From: Pseudogracilibacillus auburnensis
Lineage (GTDB): Bacteria > Bacillota > Bacilli > Bacillales > Amphibacillaceae
DNA: 64,000 nucleotides
NCBI RefSeq assembly: GCF_003201975.1
Contig: NZ_QJJQ01000013.1
Span: forward strand, 62,001-126,000
Direction: 5' to 3'
Shown: positions 47,250-58,782 of the stretch, in pieces
How positions within the stretch are numbered: the first letter of the stretch is position 1
Layout: the number at the start of each line of letters is the position of its first letter
Translations under genes and position numbers: made by a program
The notes under the pieces: generated by a model
What the model was told of the DNA's origin: nothing
The model's database searches: none
Seen by the model: only the letters and a program-made list of their open reading frames with translations

Positions 47250-47618
47250 TTACAATACTTCTGGAGCTAGAGATACGATTTTCATAAACTTAGCATCACG
47301 TAGTTCACGTGCCACTGGTCCAAAAATACGAGTTCCTCTTGGACTTTTATCATCACGAATAATTACTGCTGCATTCTCATCAAAACGGATATATGAACCA
47401 TCCTTACGACGAGCACCTGTTTTTGATCTCACGATTACCGCTCTCACTACTTCACCTTTTTTGACAACTCCCCCAGGTGTTGCTTGTTTTACTGTGCAAA
47501 CAATTACATCACCAATATTAGCTGTTTTCTTTCCAGTTCCACCTAATACTTTAATTGTCAAAACTTCACGAGCTCCAGAGTTATCTGCAATTTTTAAACG
47601 ACTCTCTTGTTGAATCAT
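47250..47618 (-). CDS. rplN: 50S ribosomal protein L14
   Basis: 122 residues at the subunit interface. [19 protein letters not shown] and [20 protein letters not shown] are the expected ends. Confidence 0.98.
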   Translation of the reverse strand: MIQQESRLKIADNSGAREVLTIKVLGGTGKKTANIGDVIVCTVKQATPGGVVKKGEVVRAVIVRSKTGARRKDGSYIRFDENAAVIIRDDKSPRGTRIFGPVARELRDAKFMKIVSLAPEVL

Positions 47619-47653
47619 AGAACTTTACCTCCTCTCGGAAACTTCCCTGTTCA

Positions 47654-47917
47654 CTAAATGATTACTGCTTCTTCGACTACTTCTACTAGTCGGTAATGTT
47701 TTGTTTTAGAAAGTGGGCGAGTTTCCATTATACGTACGATATCGCCATTTTTCGCCACATTGTTTTCATCATGGGCTTTCATTTTCTTTGAATGCTTTAC
47801 GCGCTTTCCATATAGCGGATGAACTTTATAGCTCTCTACTACAACTGTAATAGTTTTATCCATTTTATCTGAAACAACACGTCCTGTGTATACTTTACGG
47901 TCATTACGTTCACTCAT
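47654..47917 (-). CDS. rpsQ: 30S ribosomal protein S17
   Basis: 87 residues starting [20 protein letters not shown]. The start at 47917 follows GAGAGGAGG; the seven codons before it are leader. An OB-fold 16S rRNA binder. Confidence 0.97.
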   Translation of the reverse strand: MSERNDRKVYTGRVVSDKMDKTITVVVESYKVHPLYGKRVKHSKKMKAHDENNVAKNGDIVRIMETRPLSKTKHYRLVEVVEEAVII

Positions 47918-47940
47918 ATTGAGGCGTCCTCCTCTCAAGG

Positions 47941-48141
47941 TTAATTATTAACGCTCAGTTCACGTTCACGTGCAACTGTTTTTAAGCGAGCGATCGTTCT
48001 TTTTACTTCTTTGATTCGAGCTGTATTTTCTAACTGTCCAGTAGCTAACTGGAAACGTAAGTTGAAAAGCTCTTCTTTCATCGATTTGACATTTTGTTCA
48101 ATTTCGGCAGTGGTAAGTTCTTTTATTTCTTTAGCCTTCAT
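47941..48141 (-). CDS. rpmC: 50S ribosomal protein L29
   Basis: 66 residues starting [18 protein letters not shown]. The ATG at 48141 lies inside the end of rplP (11-base overlap), so translation is coupled. The much longer open frame upstream is an rplP shadow. Confidence 0.97.
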   Translation of the reverse strand: MKAKEIKELTTAEIEQNVKSMKEELFNLRFQLATGQLENTARIKEVKRTIARLKTVARERELSVNN

Positions 48142-48565
48142 TGATTTCACCACCAATTTCTTCACGTTTAACAAACTTAGTTTTGATCGGTAGTTTATGA
48201 GAAGCAAGACGTAGTGCTTCACGTGCAACTTCTTCTTCTACACCTGCAATTTCAAATAATACTTTTCCTGGTTTTACTACTGCTACCCATCCCTCAAGAG
48301 CTCCTTTACCAGAACCCATTCTTACTTCTAGGGGCTTTGCAGTATATGGTTTGTCTGGAAAGATTTTAATCCATACTTTCCCACCACGTTTCATGTAACG
48401 AGTCATTGCAATACGAGCGGCTTCGATTTGACGGCTCGTTATCCAAGAAGCTTCAGTCGCTTGTAAACCATAATCTCCGAAAGTTACTTCTACGCCACCT
48501 TTTGCTTTACCTTTCATTCGTCCTCGGTGTTGTCTACGATATTTAACACGTTTTGGCATTAACAT
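48131..48565 (-). CDS. rplP: 50S ribosomal protein L16
   Basis: 144 residues at the A-site tRNA elbow. The start [20 protein letters not shown] follows GGAAGGGGGC; the upstream frame (to 48628) overlaps rpsC and is not used. [19 protein letters not shown] is conserved. Confidence 0.97.
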   Translation of the reverse strand: MLMPKRVKYRRQHRGRMKGKAKGGVEVTFGDYGLQATEASWITSRQIEAARIAMTRYMKRGGKVWIKIFPDKPYTAKPLEVRMGSGKGALEGWVAVVKPGKVLFEIAGVEEEVAREALRLASHKLPIKTKFVKREEIGGEINEG

Positions 48566-48582
48566 AAGTATTGCCCCCTTCC

Positions 48583-49224
48583 TTATTTTTTCGGTTTTTC
48601 TGGAAGGATTTCTCCACGATAGATCCACACTTTGACACCTAGTTTTCCGTAAGTTGTGTCTGCTTCTACATGTGCATAATCAATGTCCGCACGTAATGTG
48701 TGTAGTGGTACAGTTCCTTCACTATAATGTTCTGCTCTAGCAATATCTGCTCCGCCTAAACGTCCAGATACTTGTGTTTTAATCCCTAAAGCTCCCGAAC
48801 GCATTGTACGTTGGATAGCTTGTTTCTGTGCACGACGGAAAGAAATACGTCCTTCTAATTGACGTGCAATATTTTCAGCAACTAACTTTGCGTTAAGATC
48901 TATTTTTTTGATTTCAACGATGTTAATATGAATTCTTTTTCCAGTTAGTTTGTTTAAATCTTTACGTAGCTTTTCTACTTCAGATCCGCCTTTACCAATA
49001 ACCATTCCAGGTTTTCCAGTATGAATTGTAATGTTCACACGATTTGCTGCTCGCTCAATTTCGATTGTTGATACGGCTGATGTTTTTAGACGACCTTCTA
49101 AATATTCTCTAATTTGAATATCTTCATGAAGTAAATCAGCATAATCTTTATCCGCATACCATTTTGATTCCCAATCTTTAATAATTCCTACACGAAGACC
49201 AATTGGATTTATTTTTTGACCCAC
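48583..49224 (-). CDS. rpsC: 30S ribosomal protein S3
   Basis: 213 residues, slightly shorter than the usual 218 because of the C-terminus. The KH domain with [18 protein letters not shown] and the mRNA-entry region are intact. Confidence 0.98.
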   Translation of the reverse strand: MGQKINPIGLRVGIIKDWESKWYADKDYADLLHEDIQIREYLEGRLKTSAVSTIEIERAANRVNITIHTGKPGMVIGKGGSEVEKLRKDLNKLTGKRIHINIVEIKKIDLNAKLVAENIARQLEGRISFRRAQKQAIQRTMRSGALGIKTQVSGRLGGADIARAEHYSEGTVPLHTLRADIDYAHVEADTTYGKLGVKVWIYRGEILPEKPKK

Positions 49225-49227
49225 AGA

Positions 49228-49590
49228 CTATCCCTCCTTCTTTTCTGACACAATGACAGTGATATGACTCGTACGTTTATTGATTTTACTTGCACGACCT
49301 TGCGCACGTGGTCTAAATCTTTTCAACGTAACTCCTTCGTCAACATACACTTCCGATACAATTAAATTGTCAGGGTCCATTTCATAGTTATGCTCAGCGT
49401 TTGCAATTGCTGAGTTCAATACCTTTTCTACAATAGGTGATGCCCCACGTTGTGTGTGACGTAAAATTGCTATTGCCTCGCCGACTTCTTTTCCACGAAT
49501 TAAATCGACAACTACACGTACTTTACGAGGAGCGATACGAACTTGCTTTGCTACTGCTTTAGCTACACTTATTTCCTTAGCTTCTGTCAT
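49228..49590 (-). CDS. rplV: 50S ribosomal protein L22
   Basis: 120 residues, about seven more than in B. subtilis, with a short extension at the N-terminus ([10 protein letters not shown]). [17 protein letters not shown] and the exit-tunnel hairpin [19 protein letters not shown] are present. Confidence 0.97.
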   Translation of the reverse strand: MTEAKEISVAKAVAKQVRIAPRKVRVVVDLIRGKEVGEAIAILRHTQRGASPIVEKVLNSAIANAEHNYEMDPDNLIVSEVYVDEGVTLKRFRPRAQGRASKINKRTSHITVIVSEKKEG

Positions 49591-49610
49591 TTCCTATTCG
49601 CCTCCTCTCA

Positions 49611-49889
49611 TTATCGTTTTGTTCTCTTGTCATCGCCAGCGTGACCTCTAAATGATCTAGTAGGTGCAAATTCACCTAATTTATGTCCTACCATATCTTC
49701 TGTCACGTATACTGGTACATGTTTACGACCGTCATGCACCGCAAAAGTATGCCCGACGAATGATGGGAAAATAGTAGAGCGTCTTGACCATGTTTTAACG
49801 ACTTGCTTCTTGTCACTTTCGTTTAGTTGATCAACCTTTTTTAATAGATGATCATCTGCAAAAGGTCCTTTTTTCAAACTACGACCCAT
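49611..49889 (-). CDS. rpsS: 30S ribosomal protein S19
   Basis: 92 residues starting [18 protein letters not shown], after [27 protein letters not shown] and [17 protein letters not shown] are conserved. The longer frame to 49907 is not the start. Confidence 0.97.
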   Translation of the reverse strand: MGRSLKKGPFADDHLLKKVDQLNESDKKQVVKTWSRRSTIFPSFVGHTFAVHDGRKHVPVYVTEDMVGHKLGEFAPTRSFRGHAGDDKRTKR

Positions 49890-49920
49890 AAGTAAGCCTC
49901 CTCTCACACTTTTAAATTAT

Positions 49921-50751
49921 TTATTTTTTACGTTTACGTACAATATATTGGTTTGATGGCTTATTAAGCTTACGTGTTTTCTTACCAAGTGTCGGTTTAC
50001 CCCATGGTGATACTGGTGATGGACGTCCAATAGGTGTACGACCTTCCCCTCCACCGTGCGGGTGATCAACTGGGTTCATTGCAGATCCACGTACAGTTGG
50101 TCTCTTCCCTAACCAGCGAGAGCGACCAGCTTTACCAATTCGAACTAGCTCATGCTCAATATTTCCTACTTGCCCTACTGTAGCACGGCAGCTCGTTAAA
50201 ATTAAACGTACTTCACCTGAAGCTAAACGAACGAGTGTATACTTTCCTTCACGTCCTAAGATTTGTGCTTCTGCTCCAGCGGAACGTGCAAGCTGTCCAC
50301 CTGCCCCTGGTTTTAATTCAACATTATGAATGACTGTACCTACAGGAATGTTTCCAAGCGGTAATGCATTTCCAACTTTGATATCAGCATTTTCCCCTGA
50401 TTCGATTTGCACGCCTACTTCAAGCCCTTTTGGAGCTAAAATATATCTTTTTTCTCCGTCTGCATAATGAATTAGTGCAATGTTTGCAGAGCGATTTGGA
50501 TCATATTCAATTGTGGCAACGCGTCCTGGTATGCCATCTTTGTTTCGTTTAAAGTCGATTAAACGATATTGACGTTTATGTCCACCACCGTGGTGACGTG
50601 TCGTGATTCTACCCTGGTTATTACGTCCGGCACGTTTTGAAAGTGGTCGAAGTAATGATTTTTCAGGTTTGTCAGTTGTAATGTCTGAAAAGTCTAGTCC
50701 TGACATGTTTCTTGTACCGTTCGAAGTTGCTTTATACTTTTTAATGGACAC
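49921..50751 (-). CDS. rplB: 50S ribosomal protein L2
   Basis: 276 residues, close to the peptidyl transferase centre. [20 protein letters not shown] and [16 protein letters not shown] with the essential histidine are conserved. Confidence 0.98.
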   Translation of the reverse strand: MSIKKYKATSNGTRNMSGLDFSDITTDKPEKSLLRPLSKRAGRNNQGRITTRHHGGGHKRQYRLIDFKRNKDGIPGRVATIEYDPNRSANIALIHYADGEKRYILAPKGLEVGVQIESGENADIKVGNALPLGNIPVGTVIHNVELKPGAGGQLARSAGAEAQILGREGKYTLVRLASGEVRLILTSCRATVGQVGNIEHELVRIGKAGRSRWLGKRPTVRGSAMNPVDHPHGGGEGRTPIGRPSPVSPWGKPTLGKKTRKLNKPSNQYIVRKRKK

Positions 50752-50779
50752 GTTTTTCCCCTCCTTTTATTAATAATGA

Positions 50780-51067
50780 TTAACCTTCAAAAAAGTCTAA
50801 GTCTTTACTATCCTCTGACAGCTGCACAATTGCTTTTTTGCGGTTTGGACGATATCCACCGTAACGTCCCATTCTCTTGAATTTACCTTTTACGTTCATT
50901 GTGTTCACTTTTTCTACTTTTACCCCAAATGCTGTTTCAATCGCTTGTTTAATTTCAGTTCGATTTGCTTTTGGATCAACTTCAAAAGTATATTTTTTAT
51001 CAGCCATTAAGTCTGCAGAGTGTTCTGTAATTACAGGGCGTTTAATAATGTCTCGTAAATCTTTCAT
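50780..51067 (-). CDS. rplW: 50S ribosomal protein L23
   Basis: 95 residues at the exit tunnel; docking site for trigger factor and [23 protein letters not shown] at the start. Its ATG shares one base with the rplD stop (TAATG). Confidence 0.98.
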   Translation of the reverse strand: MKDLRDIIKRPVITEHSADLMADKKYTFEVDPKANRTEIKQAIETAFGVKVEKVNTMNVKGKFKRMGRYGGYRPNRKKAIVQLSEDSKDLDFFEG

Positions 51068-51693
51068 TATGCAAGCACCTCCCCTGCTTTTTCAGCTGCA
51101 TCTTTTGTTAAAATTAATTTGTCGTATGCAACTAAATCTAAAACATTTACTTCTCCAACAGTAATTACTTTTACTGTTTGAAGATTATTTGCTGAACGAA
51201 TGACGTTATCGTTTTTGTCAGAAGTGACAATTAACACTTTCTCATCAACGTTTAGTGCATTTAAAACAGCAACAATTTCTTTTGTTTTTGGAGCTTCAAA
51301 TTGTAAATCGTTCAATACGATCACATCTTCACTCTTCACTTTTGAAGAAAGTGCTGATTTTAACGCTAATTTACGTACCTTTTTCGGTAATTTGTATTTG
51401 TAATTTCTTTCAGGCGTTGGTCCAAATACTATCCCACCACCAACCCATTGAGGGGATCTAATCGAACCTTGACGTGCTCTACCGGTTCCTTTTTGTCTCC
51501 ATGGCTTGCGTCCGCCACCCCGAACTTCAGATCTGTTTTTAACAGCGTGAGTTCCTTGTCTTTTTGCAGCACGTTGCATAATAATAACTTGATGAATAAC
51601 ATGATTGTTAGGCTCTATACCAAAGACAGAAGCATTTAATTCGACATCTCCAGCCTCTGTTCCATCTTGATTTAATAACGCTACTTTAGGCAC
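51067..51693 (-). CDS. rplD: 50S ribosomal protein L4
   Basis: 208 residues; lines the exit tunnel and in several bacteria represses the S10 operon. The start is a GTG at 51693 ([11 protein letters not shown]) after [25 protein letters not shown] marks the tunnel loop. Confidence 0.96.
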   Translation of the reverse strand: MPKVALLNQDGTEAGDVELNASVFGIEPNNHVIHQVIIMQRAAKRQGTHAVKNRSEVRGGGRKPWRQKGTGRARQGSIRSPQWVGGGIVFGPTPERNYKYKLPKKVRKLALKSALSSKVKSEDVIVLNDLQFEAPKTKEIVAVLNALNVDEKVLIVTSDKNDNVIRSANNLQTVKVITVGEVNVLDLVAYDKLILTKDAAEKAGEVLA

Positions 51694-51719
51694 GATGTTT
51701 CCTCCCTTCACTTATATAA

Positions 51720-52382
51720 TTAATTTCCTTTTATTGCTGTTGTTATTTTAACAAGTGATTTTTTCGCACCAGGAATATTTCCTTTAATTAAGATCACATT
51801 ACGCTCTGCATCTACACTAACAACTTCTAAGTTTTGAATGGTTACTTGTTCAGCACCCATTTGGCCTGGTAATGCTTTTCCTTTAAATACACGGCTAGCA
51901 TCAACAGAACCCATTGATCCACCAGTTCTATGGAAACGAGATCCGTGACTCATTGGTCCACGTGCATAATTATGACGCTTAATAGACCCTTGAAATCCTT
52001 TCCCTTTAGATGTACCTGTTACATCAATTTTATCGCCAGTTTGAAAAACATCAACGCTAATTTCTTGACCGACTTCATATTCGTCAATTTTAGCGTTACG
52101 GATTTCACGAACGTAGCGCTTAGGGGTAGTGTTTGCTTTTTCAGCATGCCCTCTCTCTGCTTTGTTTGAACGTGGATCTAATTTAGAGCCTTGTTCATAC
52201 ACTTCCGGTTTATCAATTTCAGAAAAACCTATTTGAATAGCTTCATATCCATCTGTTTCAATCGTCTTTTTTTGTAGAACGACATTTGGTTCAGCTTGCA
52301 CAACTGTAACTGGAACTAATTCTCCATTATCTAAGAAAATTTGTGTCATGCCGACTTTGCGTCCTAAGATTCCTTTCGTCAT
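51720..52382 (-). CDS. rplC: 50S ribosomal protein L3
   Basis: 220 residues, about 11 more than in B. subtilis. [20 protein letters not shown] at the start; [20 protein letters not shown] near the peptidyl transferase centre. Confidence 0.98.
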   Translation of the reverse strand: MTKGILGRKVGMTQIFLDNGELVPVTVVQAEPNVVLQKKTIETDGYEAIQIGFSEIDKPEVYEQGSKLDPRSNKAERGHAEKANTTPKRYVREIRNAKIDEYEVGQEISVDVFQTGDKIDVTGTSKGKGFQGSIKRHNYARGPMSHGSRFHRTGGSMGSVDASRVFKGKALPGQMGAEQVTIQNLEVVSVDAERNVILIKGNIPGAKKSLVKITTAIKGN

Positions 52383-52409
52383 CCGTCTACACCTCCTATA
52401 AAACGTACA

Positions 52410-52718
52410 TTATAATTTTATTTCAATATCTACACCAGACGGAAGATCAAGTCTCATTAATGAGTCAACCGTTTGTGGTGTTGGGTTAAGAATATCGATT
52501 AAACGTTTATGTGTGCGCATTTCAAATTGTTCTCTTGAATCTTTATATTTATGAACCGCACGTAACACTGTAAAGATATTTTTTTCCGTTGGTAACGGAA
52601 TTGGTCCAGAAACTTTAGCGCCTGCTCTTTTTGCAGTTTTCACAATTTTTTCAGCTGATTGATCTAAAATTCTGTGATCATACGCTTTTAAACGAATTCG
52701 AATCTTTTCATTTGCCAT
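52410..52718 (-). CDS. rpsJ: 30S ribosomal protein S10 (NusE)
   Basis: 102 residues; also an antitermination factor with Nus[21 protein letters not shown] and the end [16 protein letters not shown] are conserved. First gene of the S10-spc-alpha string, about 190 bases after its probable start of transcription. Confidence 0.98.
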   Translation of the reverse strand: MANEKIRIRLKAYDHRILDQSAEKIVKTAKRAGAKVSGPIPLPTEKNIFTVLRAVHKYKDSREQFEMRTHKRLIDILNPTPQTVDSLMRLDLPSGVDIEIKL

Positions 52719-52915
52719 TATTTCCCCTCCCTTTCGTCCATTTTATAATAGACATACTCCGTGAAAATTACTTGACGCTCGCCATGGCAATAGTCCGCAT
52801 CAACAACCTCTCACTTCATCGCTTATCCACTGAGAAATTACCACTGATTTATTAAGAAAAATCAATTTCATTTCATCTGTCTTGACAATCTGTATATATG
52901 ATTGCACGATTATAT
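52719..52915 (-). promoter_or_regulatory. Long untranslated leader of the S10 operon
   Basis: About 190 bases between the promoter and rpsJ, without a gene. In B. subtilis and other bacteria this leader is a target of ribosomal protein L4 control; I did not derive its fold. Confidence 0.5.
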
Positions 52916-52944
52916 ATTATACAAACATTTTTCTATGATTGCAA
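52916..52944 (-). promoter_or_regulatory. S10 operon promoter
   Basis: On the minus strand TTGCAA (52944-52939), a 17-bp spacer and TATAAT (52921-52916), in an AT-rich context, about 190 bases before rpsJ. Confidence 0.75.
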
Positions 52945-53076
52945 GTCAAAACATTCAATTTCCGTGGAATTTTTATGCTATTATTCTGTCGTTTATCATT
53001 TAGGTTTTCTCATATAATTTACAGCTTTTTAAATTCAAAATTGATGATGAACTGCGCCGTAACATCGAATAGTGAA

Positions 53077-53226
53077 TGTCCTACCTCCGCTACGGAAATA
53101 CACTCCGCTTTCCGTGGGCTCGCGATGAGCCTCCTCGCTCGCAAAGACCGCTTACTGTGGGGGCTCATCGTCTTCGCTTTCCCACAGGAGTCTCCGTGTA
53201 TTTCCTTCGCTAGGATGGTATGTTAA
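53077..53226. repeat. Palindromic repeat element (Bacillaceae intergenic type)
   Basis: Long imperfect inverted arms of about 50 bases (GGAAATACAC appears on both arms; CTCCGCTTTCCGTGGGC on the left against GCTTTCCCACAGGAGTC on the right). GC-rich in an AT-rich gap between tuf and the S10 promoter. The open frame through it (52939-53226) is not a gene. Confidence 0.75.
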
Positions 53227-53295
53227 CTCATTACAATTATTTATCGGTGAAATCCCATAATTTCCTTCACCTTTACGATTAGTTGATTAGAGCGT

Positions 53296-53440
53296 AAAGC
53301 AGTCGTCTCTTGGAACTGCGCAAATGCTCGTCCTACCGAAAAGCATTGTCGCAATAAACATTGCGTCGGAGGTGACAGCCGTGCCCGCTAAAAATCCATG
53401 ATCCGCAGCGGTAAACAACCTAGCAGTTACTGCACAGTTT
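53296..53440. repeat. Degenerate relative of the dispersed GC-rich repeat
   Basis: Shares GCCGTGCCCGCTAAAAA with copy 2 (38.2 kb) and AAATGCTCGTCCTACCGAA with the inserted part of copy 1 (7.93 kb). It also keeps a GCGGTAAACAAC end like the CGGAAGACAACGG of copy 2. Strongly diverged. Confidence 0.6.
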
Positions 53441-53483
53441 ATGGATTTCATGTAAAAGAGCAATATTAAAAATACGATTTAAG

Positions 53484-53518
53484 ACAAAAGAGCTAGGCAA
53501 TAAATTTGCCTAGCATCT
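53484..53518 (-). terminator. tuf terminator
   Basis: A stem GCTAGGCAA / TTGCCTAGC, then CTCTTTTGTCTT on the minus strand, 16 bases after the tuf stop. It ends the str operon before the S10 promoter. Confidence 0.85.
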
Positions 53519-53533
53519 CTTCATTTCATTCAA

Positions 53534-54724
53534 TTATGCTTCGATTGATGATACAACACCAGAACCTACTGTACGTCCACCTTCACGAATAGAGAAACGA
53601 GTTCCTTCTTCGATAGCGATAGGTGAAATAAGTTCTACTACCATTTCGATGTTATCTCCAGGCATAACCATTTCTACGCCTTCTGGTAATTGAATAACAC
53701 CTGTTACGTCCGTCGTACGGAAATAGAACTGTGGACGGTAGTTTGCGAAGAATGGAGTATGACGTCCACCTTCTTCTTTTGATAGAACATACACTTCTGA
53801 TTTAAATTTAGTATGTGGTGTAATAGAACCTGGCTTTGCTAATACTTGACCACGGCTAATGTCTTCACGACCTACACCACGTAGTAAAGCTCCAATATTG
53901 TCTCCTGCTTCTGCATAGTCAAGAAGCTTACGGAACATTTCTACTCCTGTAACTGTCGTTTTTGTTGGTGCATCAGCAAGACCGATGATTTCAACTTCGT
54001 CACCTACTGATACTTGACCACGCTCAACACGTCCAGTTGCAACCGTTCCACGTCCTGTAATAGAGAATACGTCCTCAACAGGCATCATGAATGGTTTGTC
54101 AGTGTCACGCTCAGGCTGTGGAATGTACTCATCTACAGCTGCCATTAATTCAATAATTTTTTGCTCATACTCTTCTACACCTTCTAGTGCTTTAAGAGCA
54201 GAACCAGCAATTACTGGAATGTCGTCTCCAGGGAAGTCGTACTCAGAAAGTAATTCACGCACTTCCATTTCAACTAATTCTAATAATTCTTCGTCATCTA
54301 CCATATCTACTTTGTTAAGGAATACTACGATTGAAGGTACTCCAACGTTTCGAGATAATAGAATGTGTTCACGTGTTTGTGGCATTGGGCCATCTGCAGA
54401 TGATACGACAAGAATAGCACCGTCCATTTGTGCAGCACCAGTGATCATGTTTTTAACATAGTCCGCGTGTCCAGGACAGTCAACGTGTGCATAGTGACGA
54501 TTGTCTGTTTCGTATTCTACGTGAGATGTAGCGATTGTAATTCCACGTTCTTTCTCCTCAGGTGCACCATCAATTTGATCATAAGCCATTGCACCTTCTG
54601 TTCCTTGCACTTTATGCATAACAGTAGTGATAGCTGCTGTTAATGTAGTTTTACCATGGTCAACGTGACCGATTGTTCCAATGTTTACGTGTGGCTTCGA
54701 GCGATCGAATTTTTCTTTTGCCAT
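53534..54724 (-). CDS. tuf: Elongation factor Tu
   Basis: 396 residues; delivers aminoacyl-tRNA to the ribosome. G1 [11 protein letters not shown]3 DCPGHADY, G4 NKVD, and the C-terminal [10 protein letters not shown] identify it. Follows fusA by 95 bases that hold a small hairpin. Confidence 0.99.
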   Translation of the reverse strand: MAKEKFDRSKPHVNIGTIGHVDHGKTTLTAAITTVMHKVQGTEGAMAYDQIDGAPEEKERGITIATSHVEYETDNRHYAHVDCPGHADYVKNMITGAAQMDGAILVVSSADGPMPQTREHILLSRNVGVPSIVVFLNKVDMVDDEELLELVEMEVRELLSEYDFPGDDIPVIAGSALKALEGVEEYEQKIIELMAAVDEYIPQPERDTDKPFMMPVEDVFSITGRGTVATGRVERGQVSVGDEVEIIGLADAPTKTTVTGVEMFRKLLDYAEAGDNIGALLRGVGREDISRGQVLAKPGSITPHTKFKSEVYVLSKEEGGRHTPFFANYRPQFYFRTTDVTGVIQLPEGVEMVMPGDNIEMVVELISPIAIEEGTRFSIREGGRTVGSGVVSSIEA

Positions 54725-54764
54725 TTTGAAATTCCTCCTTAAATGTATAAAAATAAATATTTAT

Positions 54765-54785
54765 AACTAAGAATGTTTCTTAGTT
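54765..54785 (-). other. Hairpin between fusA and tuf
   Basis: A perfect 9-bp stem AACTAAGAA / TTCTTAGTT with a three-base loop, just before the tuf ribosome site. No U-tract. It may be an mRNA processing or regulatory site. Confidence 0.5.
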
Positions 54786-54819
54786 TACCTCATAATAATT
54801 GTTATCCTGTAAAAATCAA

Positions 54820-56898
54820 TTATTCGCCAGCGTTTTTCTTAATAATTTCTTCAGCAATAGCTTTTGGTACTTCTTCATAATGGTCAAAGAACATTGTGTA
54901 TGTTCCACGTCCTTGTGTATTAGAACGAAGTGCAGTCGCATAACCGAACATTTCAGCAAGTGGGACAAATGCTTTTACGAGTTGCGCATTACCACGTGTG
55001 TCCATACCTTCAACACGTCCACGGCGTGATGTAACATCCCCCATAATATCTCCCATATACTCTTCAGGAATGACGATTTCCACTTTCATCATTGGCTCCA
55101 ATAAAACAGGGTTACATTTGTTTTTAGCAGCTTTTAGTGACATGGATGCAGCGATCTTAAACGCCATCTCGTTTGAGTCAACATCATGGTAGCTACCATC
55201 ATATAAAGAAGCTTTTACGTCGATTAGAGGATATCCAGCTAATACTCCGCCTTCTAATGCTTCTCTAATTCCTTGTTCAACAGATGGAATGTATTCACGA
55301 GGAACAACTCCACCAACGATTTTGTTCTCAAACTCAAAGCCAGCTCCGTCTTCGTTTGGCTCATATTTAACCCAAACGTGACCATACTGTCCACGTCCAC
55401 CTGATTGACGGATAAATTTACCTTCAACCTCAGCGGAAGCACGGAATGTTTCTCGGTAAGCAACTTGTGGTGCACCTACATTCGCTTCTACTTTAAATTC
55501 ACGCTTTAAGCGGTCAACAATGACATCTAAGTGTAGCTCACCCATACCAGAAATAATTGTTTGCCCTGTTTCTGGGTTTGACTCTGTTGTAAATGTCGGG
55601 TCTTCCTCAGCAAGCTTTCCTAACGCAATACCCATTTTATCTTGGTCTGCTTTTGTTTTCGGTTCAATAGCAACCGAAATAACAGGCTCTGGGAAGTCCA
55701 TTGATTCTAAAATAACAGGATGTTTTTCATCACAAAGTGTATCACCAGTAGACGTATCTTTCAAGCCAACTGCTGCTGCAATTTCACCACAGTGAATTTC
55801 TGAAATCTCTTCACGTGAGTTTGCGTGCATCTGAAGGATACGACCAATACGTTCTTTCTTGTTTTTAACAGAGTTTAAAACGTATGAACCTGAGTTCAGC
55901 GTACCTGAGTATACTCGGAAAAATGTTAACTTTCCAACGAATGGATCTGTCATCACTTTAAATGCTAATGCAGAGAATGGTTCTTTGTCATCAGCTGGAC
56001 GATTTGTTTCTTCTTCTGTTCCAGGAACAATTCCTTCGATTGCTGGAATGTCCGTTGGAGCTGGTAGATAATCGATAACGCCATCAAGAATTAGTTGAAC
56101 ACCCTTGTTTTTAAACGCAGATCCACAAAATACAGGGTAAAATTCGACTGCTAATGTAGCTTGACGAATTGCATTTTTAAGTTCTTCGTTCGATACATCT
56201 TCACCTTCGAGATATTTCATCATTATCTCTTCGTCGAAATCTGCAACAGCTTCAATTAATCCACCACGAAGTTCTTCTGCTTTCTCTTTATACTCATCAG
56301 GAATATCTCTTGCTTCCTCGGTAGTACCTAGATCGTCTAAATAGAAATGAGCTTTCATTTCAATAAGATCAATTATTCCATCGAATTCGTCCTCTGCACC
56401 GATCGGAAATTGAACTGGATGAGCATTTGCCCCTAAACGGTCTTTCAACGTATTAGTTGCATATAAAAAGTCTGCACCAATTTTATCCATCTTGTTAATA
56501 AAGACAATTCTCGGAACACCGTATGTTGTCGCTTGACGCCATACTGTTTCTGTTTGTGGCTCAACACCTGATTGTGCATCAAGAACCGTAATCGCACCAT
56601 CAAGTACACGTAAAGATCTTTCTACTTCAACCGTAAAGTCTACGTGACCTGGTGTATCGATAATATTGATTCGATGGCCTTTCCACTGAGCAGTCGTTGC
56701 AGCTGAAGTAATTGTAATACCTCTTTCTTGCTCTTGCTCCATCCAGTCCATCTGGGATGCACCTTCATGTGTTTCTCCTAGTTTATGAATACGTCCTGTA
56801 TAGAAAAGAATACGCTCAGTTGTTGTTGTTTTACCTGCATCAATATGAGCCATAACACCAATATTTCGCGTCTTTTCCAAGGAGAACTCTCTTGCCAT
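54820..56898 (-). CDS. fusA: Elongation factor G
   Basis: 692 residues; catalyses translocation. G1 [18 protein letters not shown]3 [12 protein letters not shown]4 NKMDK are intact; domains IV and V follow ([27 protein letters not shown]). Confidence 0.99.
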   Translation of the reverse strand: MAREFSLEKTRNIGVMAHIDAGKTTTTERILFYTGRIHKLGETHEGASQMDWMEQEQERGITITSAATTAQWKGHRINIIDTPGHVDFTVEVERSLRVLDGAITVLDAQSGVEPQTETVWRQATTYGVPRIVFINKMDKIGADFLYATNTLKDRLGANAHPVQFPIGAEDEFDGIIDLIEMKAHFYLDDLGTTEEARDIPDEYKEKAEELRGGLIEAVADFDEEIMMKYLEGEDVSNEELKNAIRQATLAVEFYPVFCGSAFKNKGVQLILDGVIDYLPAPTDIPAIEGIVPGTEEETNRPADDKEPFSALAFKVMTDPFVGKLTFFRVYSGTLNSGSYVLNSVKNKKERIGRILQMHANSREEISEIHCGEIAAAVGLKDTSTGDTLCDEKHPVILESMDFPEPVISVAIEPKTKADQDKMGIALGKLAEEDPTFTTESNPETGQTIISGMGELHLDVIVDRLKREFKVEANVGAPQVAYRETFRASAEVEGKFIRQSGGRGQYGHVWVKYEPNEDGAGFEFENKIVGGVVPREYIPSVEQGIREALEGGVLAGYPLIDVKASLYDGSYHDVDSNEMAFKIAASMSLKAAKNKCNPVLLEPMMKVEIVIPEEYMGDIMGDVTSRRGRVEGMDTRGNAQLVKAFVPLAEMFGYATALRSNTQGRGTYTMFFDHYEEVPKAIAEEIIKKNAGE

Positions 56899-56935
56899 GT
56901 ATTCTTCTCCTTCCTTTCAATACTTTAGATTTTTA

Positions 56936-57406
56936 TTACCAACGATAGTGTGCAAATGCTTTATTTGCTTCCGCCATCTTGTGTAATTCTTCTCGTTTTC
57001 TAACGGATGCTCCCGTATTGTTTGAAGCATCTAAAATTTCATTTGCAAGTCTTTCCTCCATTGTTTTTTCCCCACGTAAGCGTGAATAGTTTACAATGTA
57101 ACGAAGACCTAACGCCTGACGACGCTCTGGACGAACTTCCATCGGTACTTGATAGTTTGAACCACCTACACGGCGTGCTCGTACTTCAAGAACTGGCATC
57201 ACATTTTTCATTGCCTCTTCGAATACGTCCATTGCATTTTGACCACTTTTTTCATTTACGATTTCAAATGCATTATATAAAATCTTTTGTGCTTTTCCTC
57301 TTTTTCCATCGATCATAATTTGATTGATTAATCGAGTGACAAGCTTAGAATTATAAATTGGATCTGGTAAGACATCTCTTTTTGCTACTGGGCCTTTTCG
57401 TGGCAT
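56936..57406 (-). CDS. rpsG: 30S ribosomal protein S7
   Basis: 156 residues starting [20 protein letters not shown] after [25 protein letters not shown] is the signature. Confidence 0.98.
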   Translation of the reverse strand: MPRKGPVAKRDVLPDPIYNSKLVTRLINQIMIDGKRGKAQKILYNAFEIVNEKSGQNAMDVFEEAMKNVMPVLEVRARRVGGSNYQVPMEVRPERRQALGLRYIVNYSRLRGEKTMEERLANEILDASNNTGASVRKREELHKMAEANKAFAHYRW

Positions 57407-57448
57407 ATGTCTTCCTCCTTTCATTTCATAATTTATTAATATGTCCGT

Positions 57449-57862
57449 TTATTTTTTTCCTTTTTTCGCACCATATTTAGAACGCCCTTGTTGACGGCCT
57501 TCTACCCCTGCAGTGTCAAGCGCTCCACGTACAATATGATAACGTACCCCTGGTAAGTCTTTCACACGTCCTCCACGTAATAAAACAACACTGTGCTCTT
57601 GAAGGTTGTGTCCAATTCCTGGAATATACGCTGTAACTTCCATATTGTTTGATAAACGAACACGCGCATATTTACGTAATGCTGAGTTCGGCTTCTTTGG
57701 TGTTAATGTACCAACACGTGTACATACTCCACGCTTTTGCGGTGAATCAACATTCGTAAATTTCTTTTTAAAGCTGTTATACCCTCTGTTTAGTGCTGGA
57801 GAGTCAGACTTTTTTGGTTTGCTTACTCGTCCTTTACGGATTAATTGGTTAATTGTAGGCAT
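57449..57862 (-). CDS. rpsL: 30S ribosomal protein S12
   Basis: 137 residues; decoding centre protein and site of streptomycin resistance (wild-type Lys in [11 protein letters not shown]). [19 protein letters not shown] at the start; [20 protein letters not shown] is conserved. Confidence 0.98.
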   Translation of the reverse strand: MPTINQLIRKGRVSKPKKSDSPALNRGYNSFKKKFTNVDSPQKRGVCTRVGTLTPKKPNSALRKYARVRLSNNMEVTAYIPGIGHNLQEHSVVLLRGGRVKDLPGVRYHIVRGALDTAGVEGRQQGRSKYGAKKGKK

Positions 57863-57976
57863 TTTAAGTTTCCTCCTTCCTTCATGATAAAATAAGTTTA
57901 AACCTGCCTTTTATTGTTAGGCTATCTTAGCCCACATATCCAGGTGGTTCATTTTAAGGCATAAGAAAATTTCATA

Positions 57977-58231
57977 TTACTCATGCTTTATTGCAACCGT
58001 AGATGCGTCTACATCAATTTTACATGCTAACCCAAGCTTTTTTTTGGAGTCAACCAATACGTGTGGAATTTGTAACTTCTTCGCTTCCTCTAGTACTTTA
58101 TCCGTAATATGTTGATCAGCATCTTTTGCAATAAACACTTCAGAAACTTCGCCATTATTCATGGCTTTTAACGTTTGTTTGGTTCCGATAATTATCCGCG
58201 ATTGAAGCTGTGTCACTTTTTCATAAGACAT
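57977..58231 (-). CDS. L7Ae-like ribosomal protein (YbxF type)
   Basis: 84 residues of the L7Ae/L30e kink-turn RNA-binding fold. MSYEKVTQLQSRIIIGTKQT at the start and VFIAKDADQHITDK with IPHVLVDSKKKLGLACKIDV later are typical. It lies between rpoC and rpsL, as ybxF does in B. subtilis. The ATG at 58231 follows GGAGG. Confidence 0.9.
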   Translation of the reverse strand: MSYEKVTQLQSRIIIGTKQTLKAMNNGEVSEVFIAKDADQHITDKVLEEAKKLQIPHVLVDSKKKLGLACKIDVDASTVAIKHE

Positions 58232-58246
58232 CAGATTTTCCTCCAT

Positions 58247-58782
58247 TGCAACAGTTAATATTCCGGAAACACCTCGAATATATTATCATCTATTCGTTTT
58301 CTTGTCAACTGTTTTCATTTTTTACGTTTCTTAAAAAGCACTCCTGTGACCAACTAAATGTCACAGGAGATGTAAAATGGTAAGTTGTCATTTTAAGATC
58401 TGCTGAACAATTAATCTGCGTTCCTTCCTACCGTTGTCTTCCGCGAAATGTGACATGCTTTCCGCGGGCACGGCTTCAGCCTCCTCGGAAGAAAACCACT
58501 TCCTGCGGGGTCTTCAGACTCGCGCTTTTCCCGCTGGAGTCAGTCACTTTCGCTCCAGACAACTAGTGCAGTTCATTGCAATGGGAATCCATTTTCAACT
58601 TATGTGCAAAGTTTTTTTTGAGACTATCATTGCCTTGCTATCGTTCAGCAATCCCTAATTTAACGTCGTTTCGAATACTCCTTGCTTCGCGCGGGAGTCT
58701 ACGTACATTTGTGTCACACAGTACATCAAACTACGTATCTTTCTTCATCAACAAGGCCCAATTTTTTTTAGAAAACAGCCGT
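58247..58782. other. Intergenic region holding repeat copy 3
   Basis: About 540 bases between rpoC and the L7Ae-like gene, the longest break in the str string. It holds a dispersed repeat (58397-58566) and otherwise AT-rich sequence with frames that lack ribosome sites. Confidence 0.6.
58397..58566 (+). repeat. Dispersed GC-rich structured repeat, copy 3
   Basis: Same family as 7790-7995 (same strand) and 38113-38285 (opposite strand), from GATCTGCTGAACAA to CTCCAGACAACTAG. It lacks the insertion seen in copy 1. The open frame on it (58434-58658) is repeat-derived. Confidence 0.88.

Noticed and set aside
47941-48228. Longer version of rpmC
   Set aside because: The extra codons overlap rplP and have no counterpart in L29 proteins; the ATG at 48141 fits the family.
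52939-53226. A 95-residue frame before the S10 promoter
   Set aside because: It runs through a palindromic repeat and has no ribosome site.
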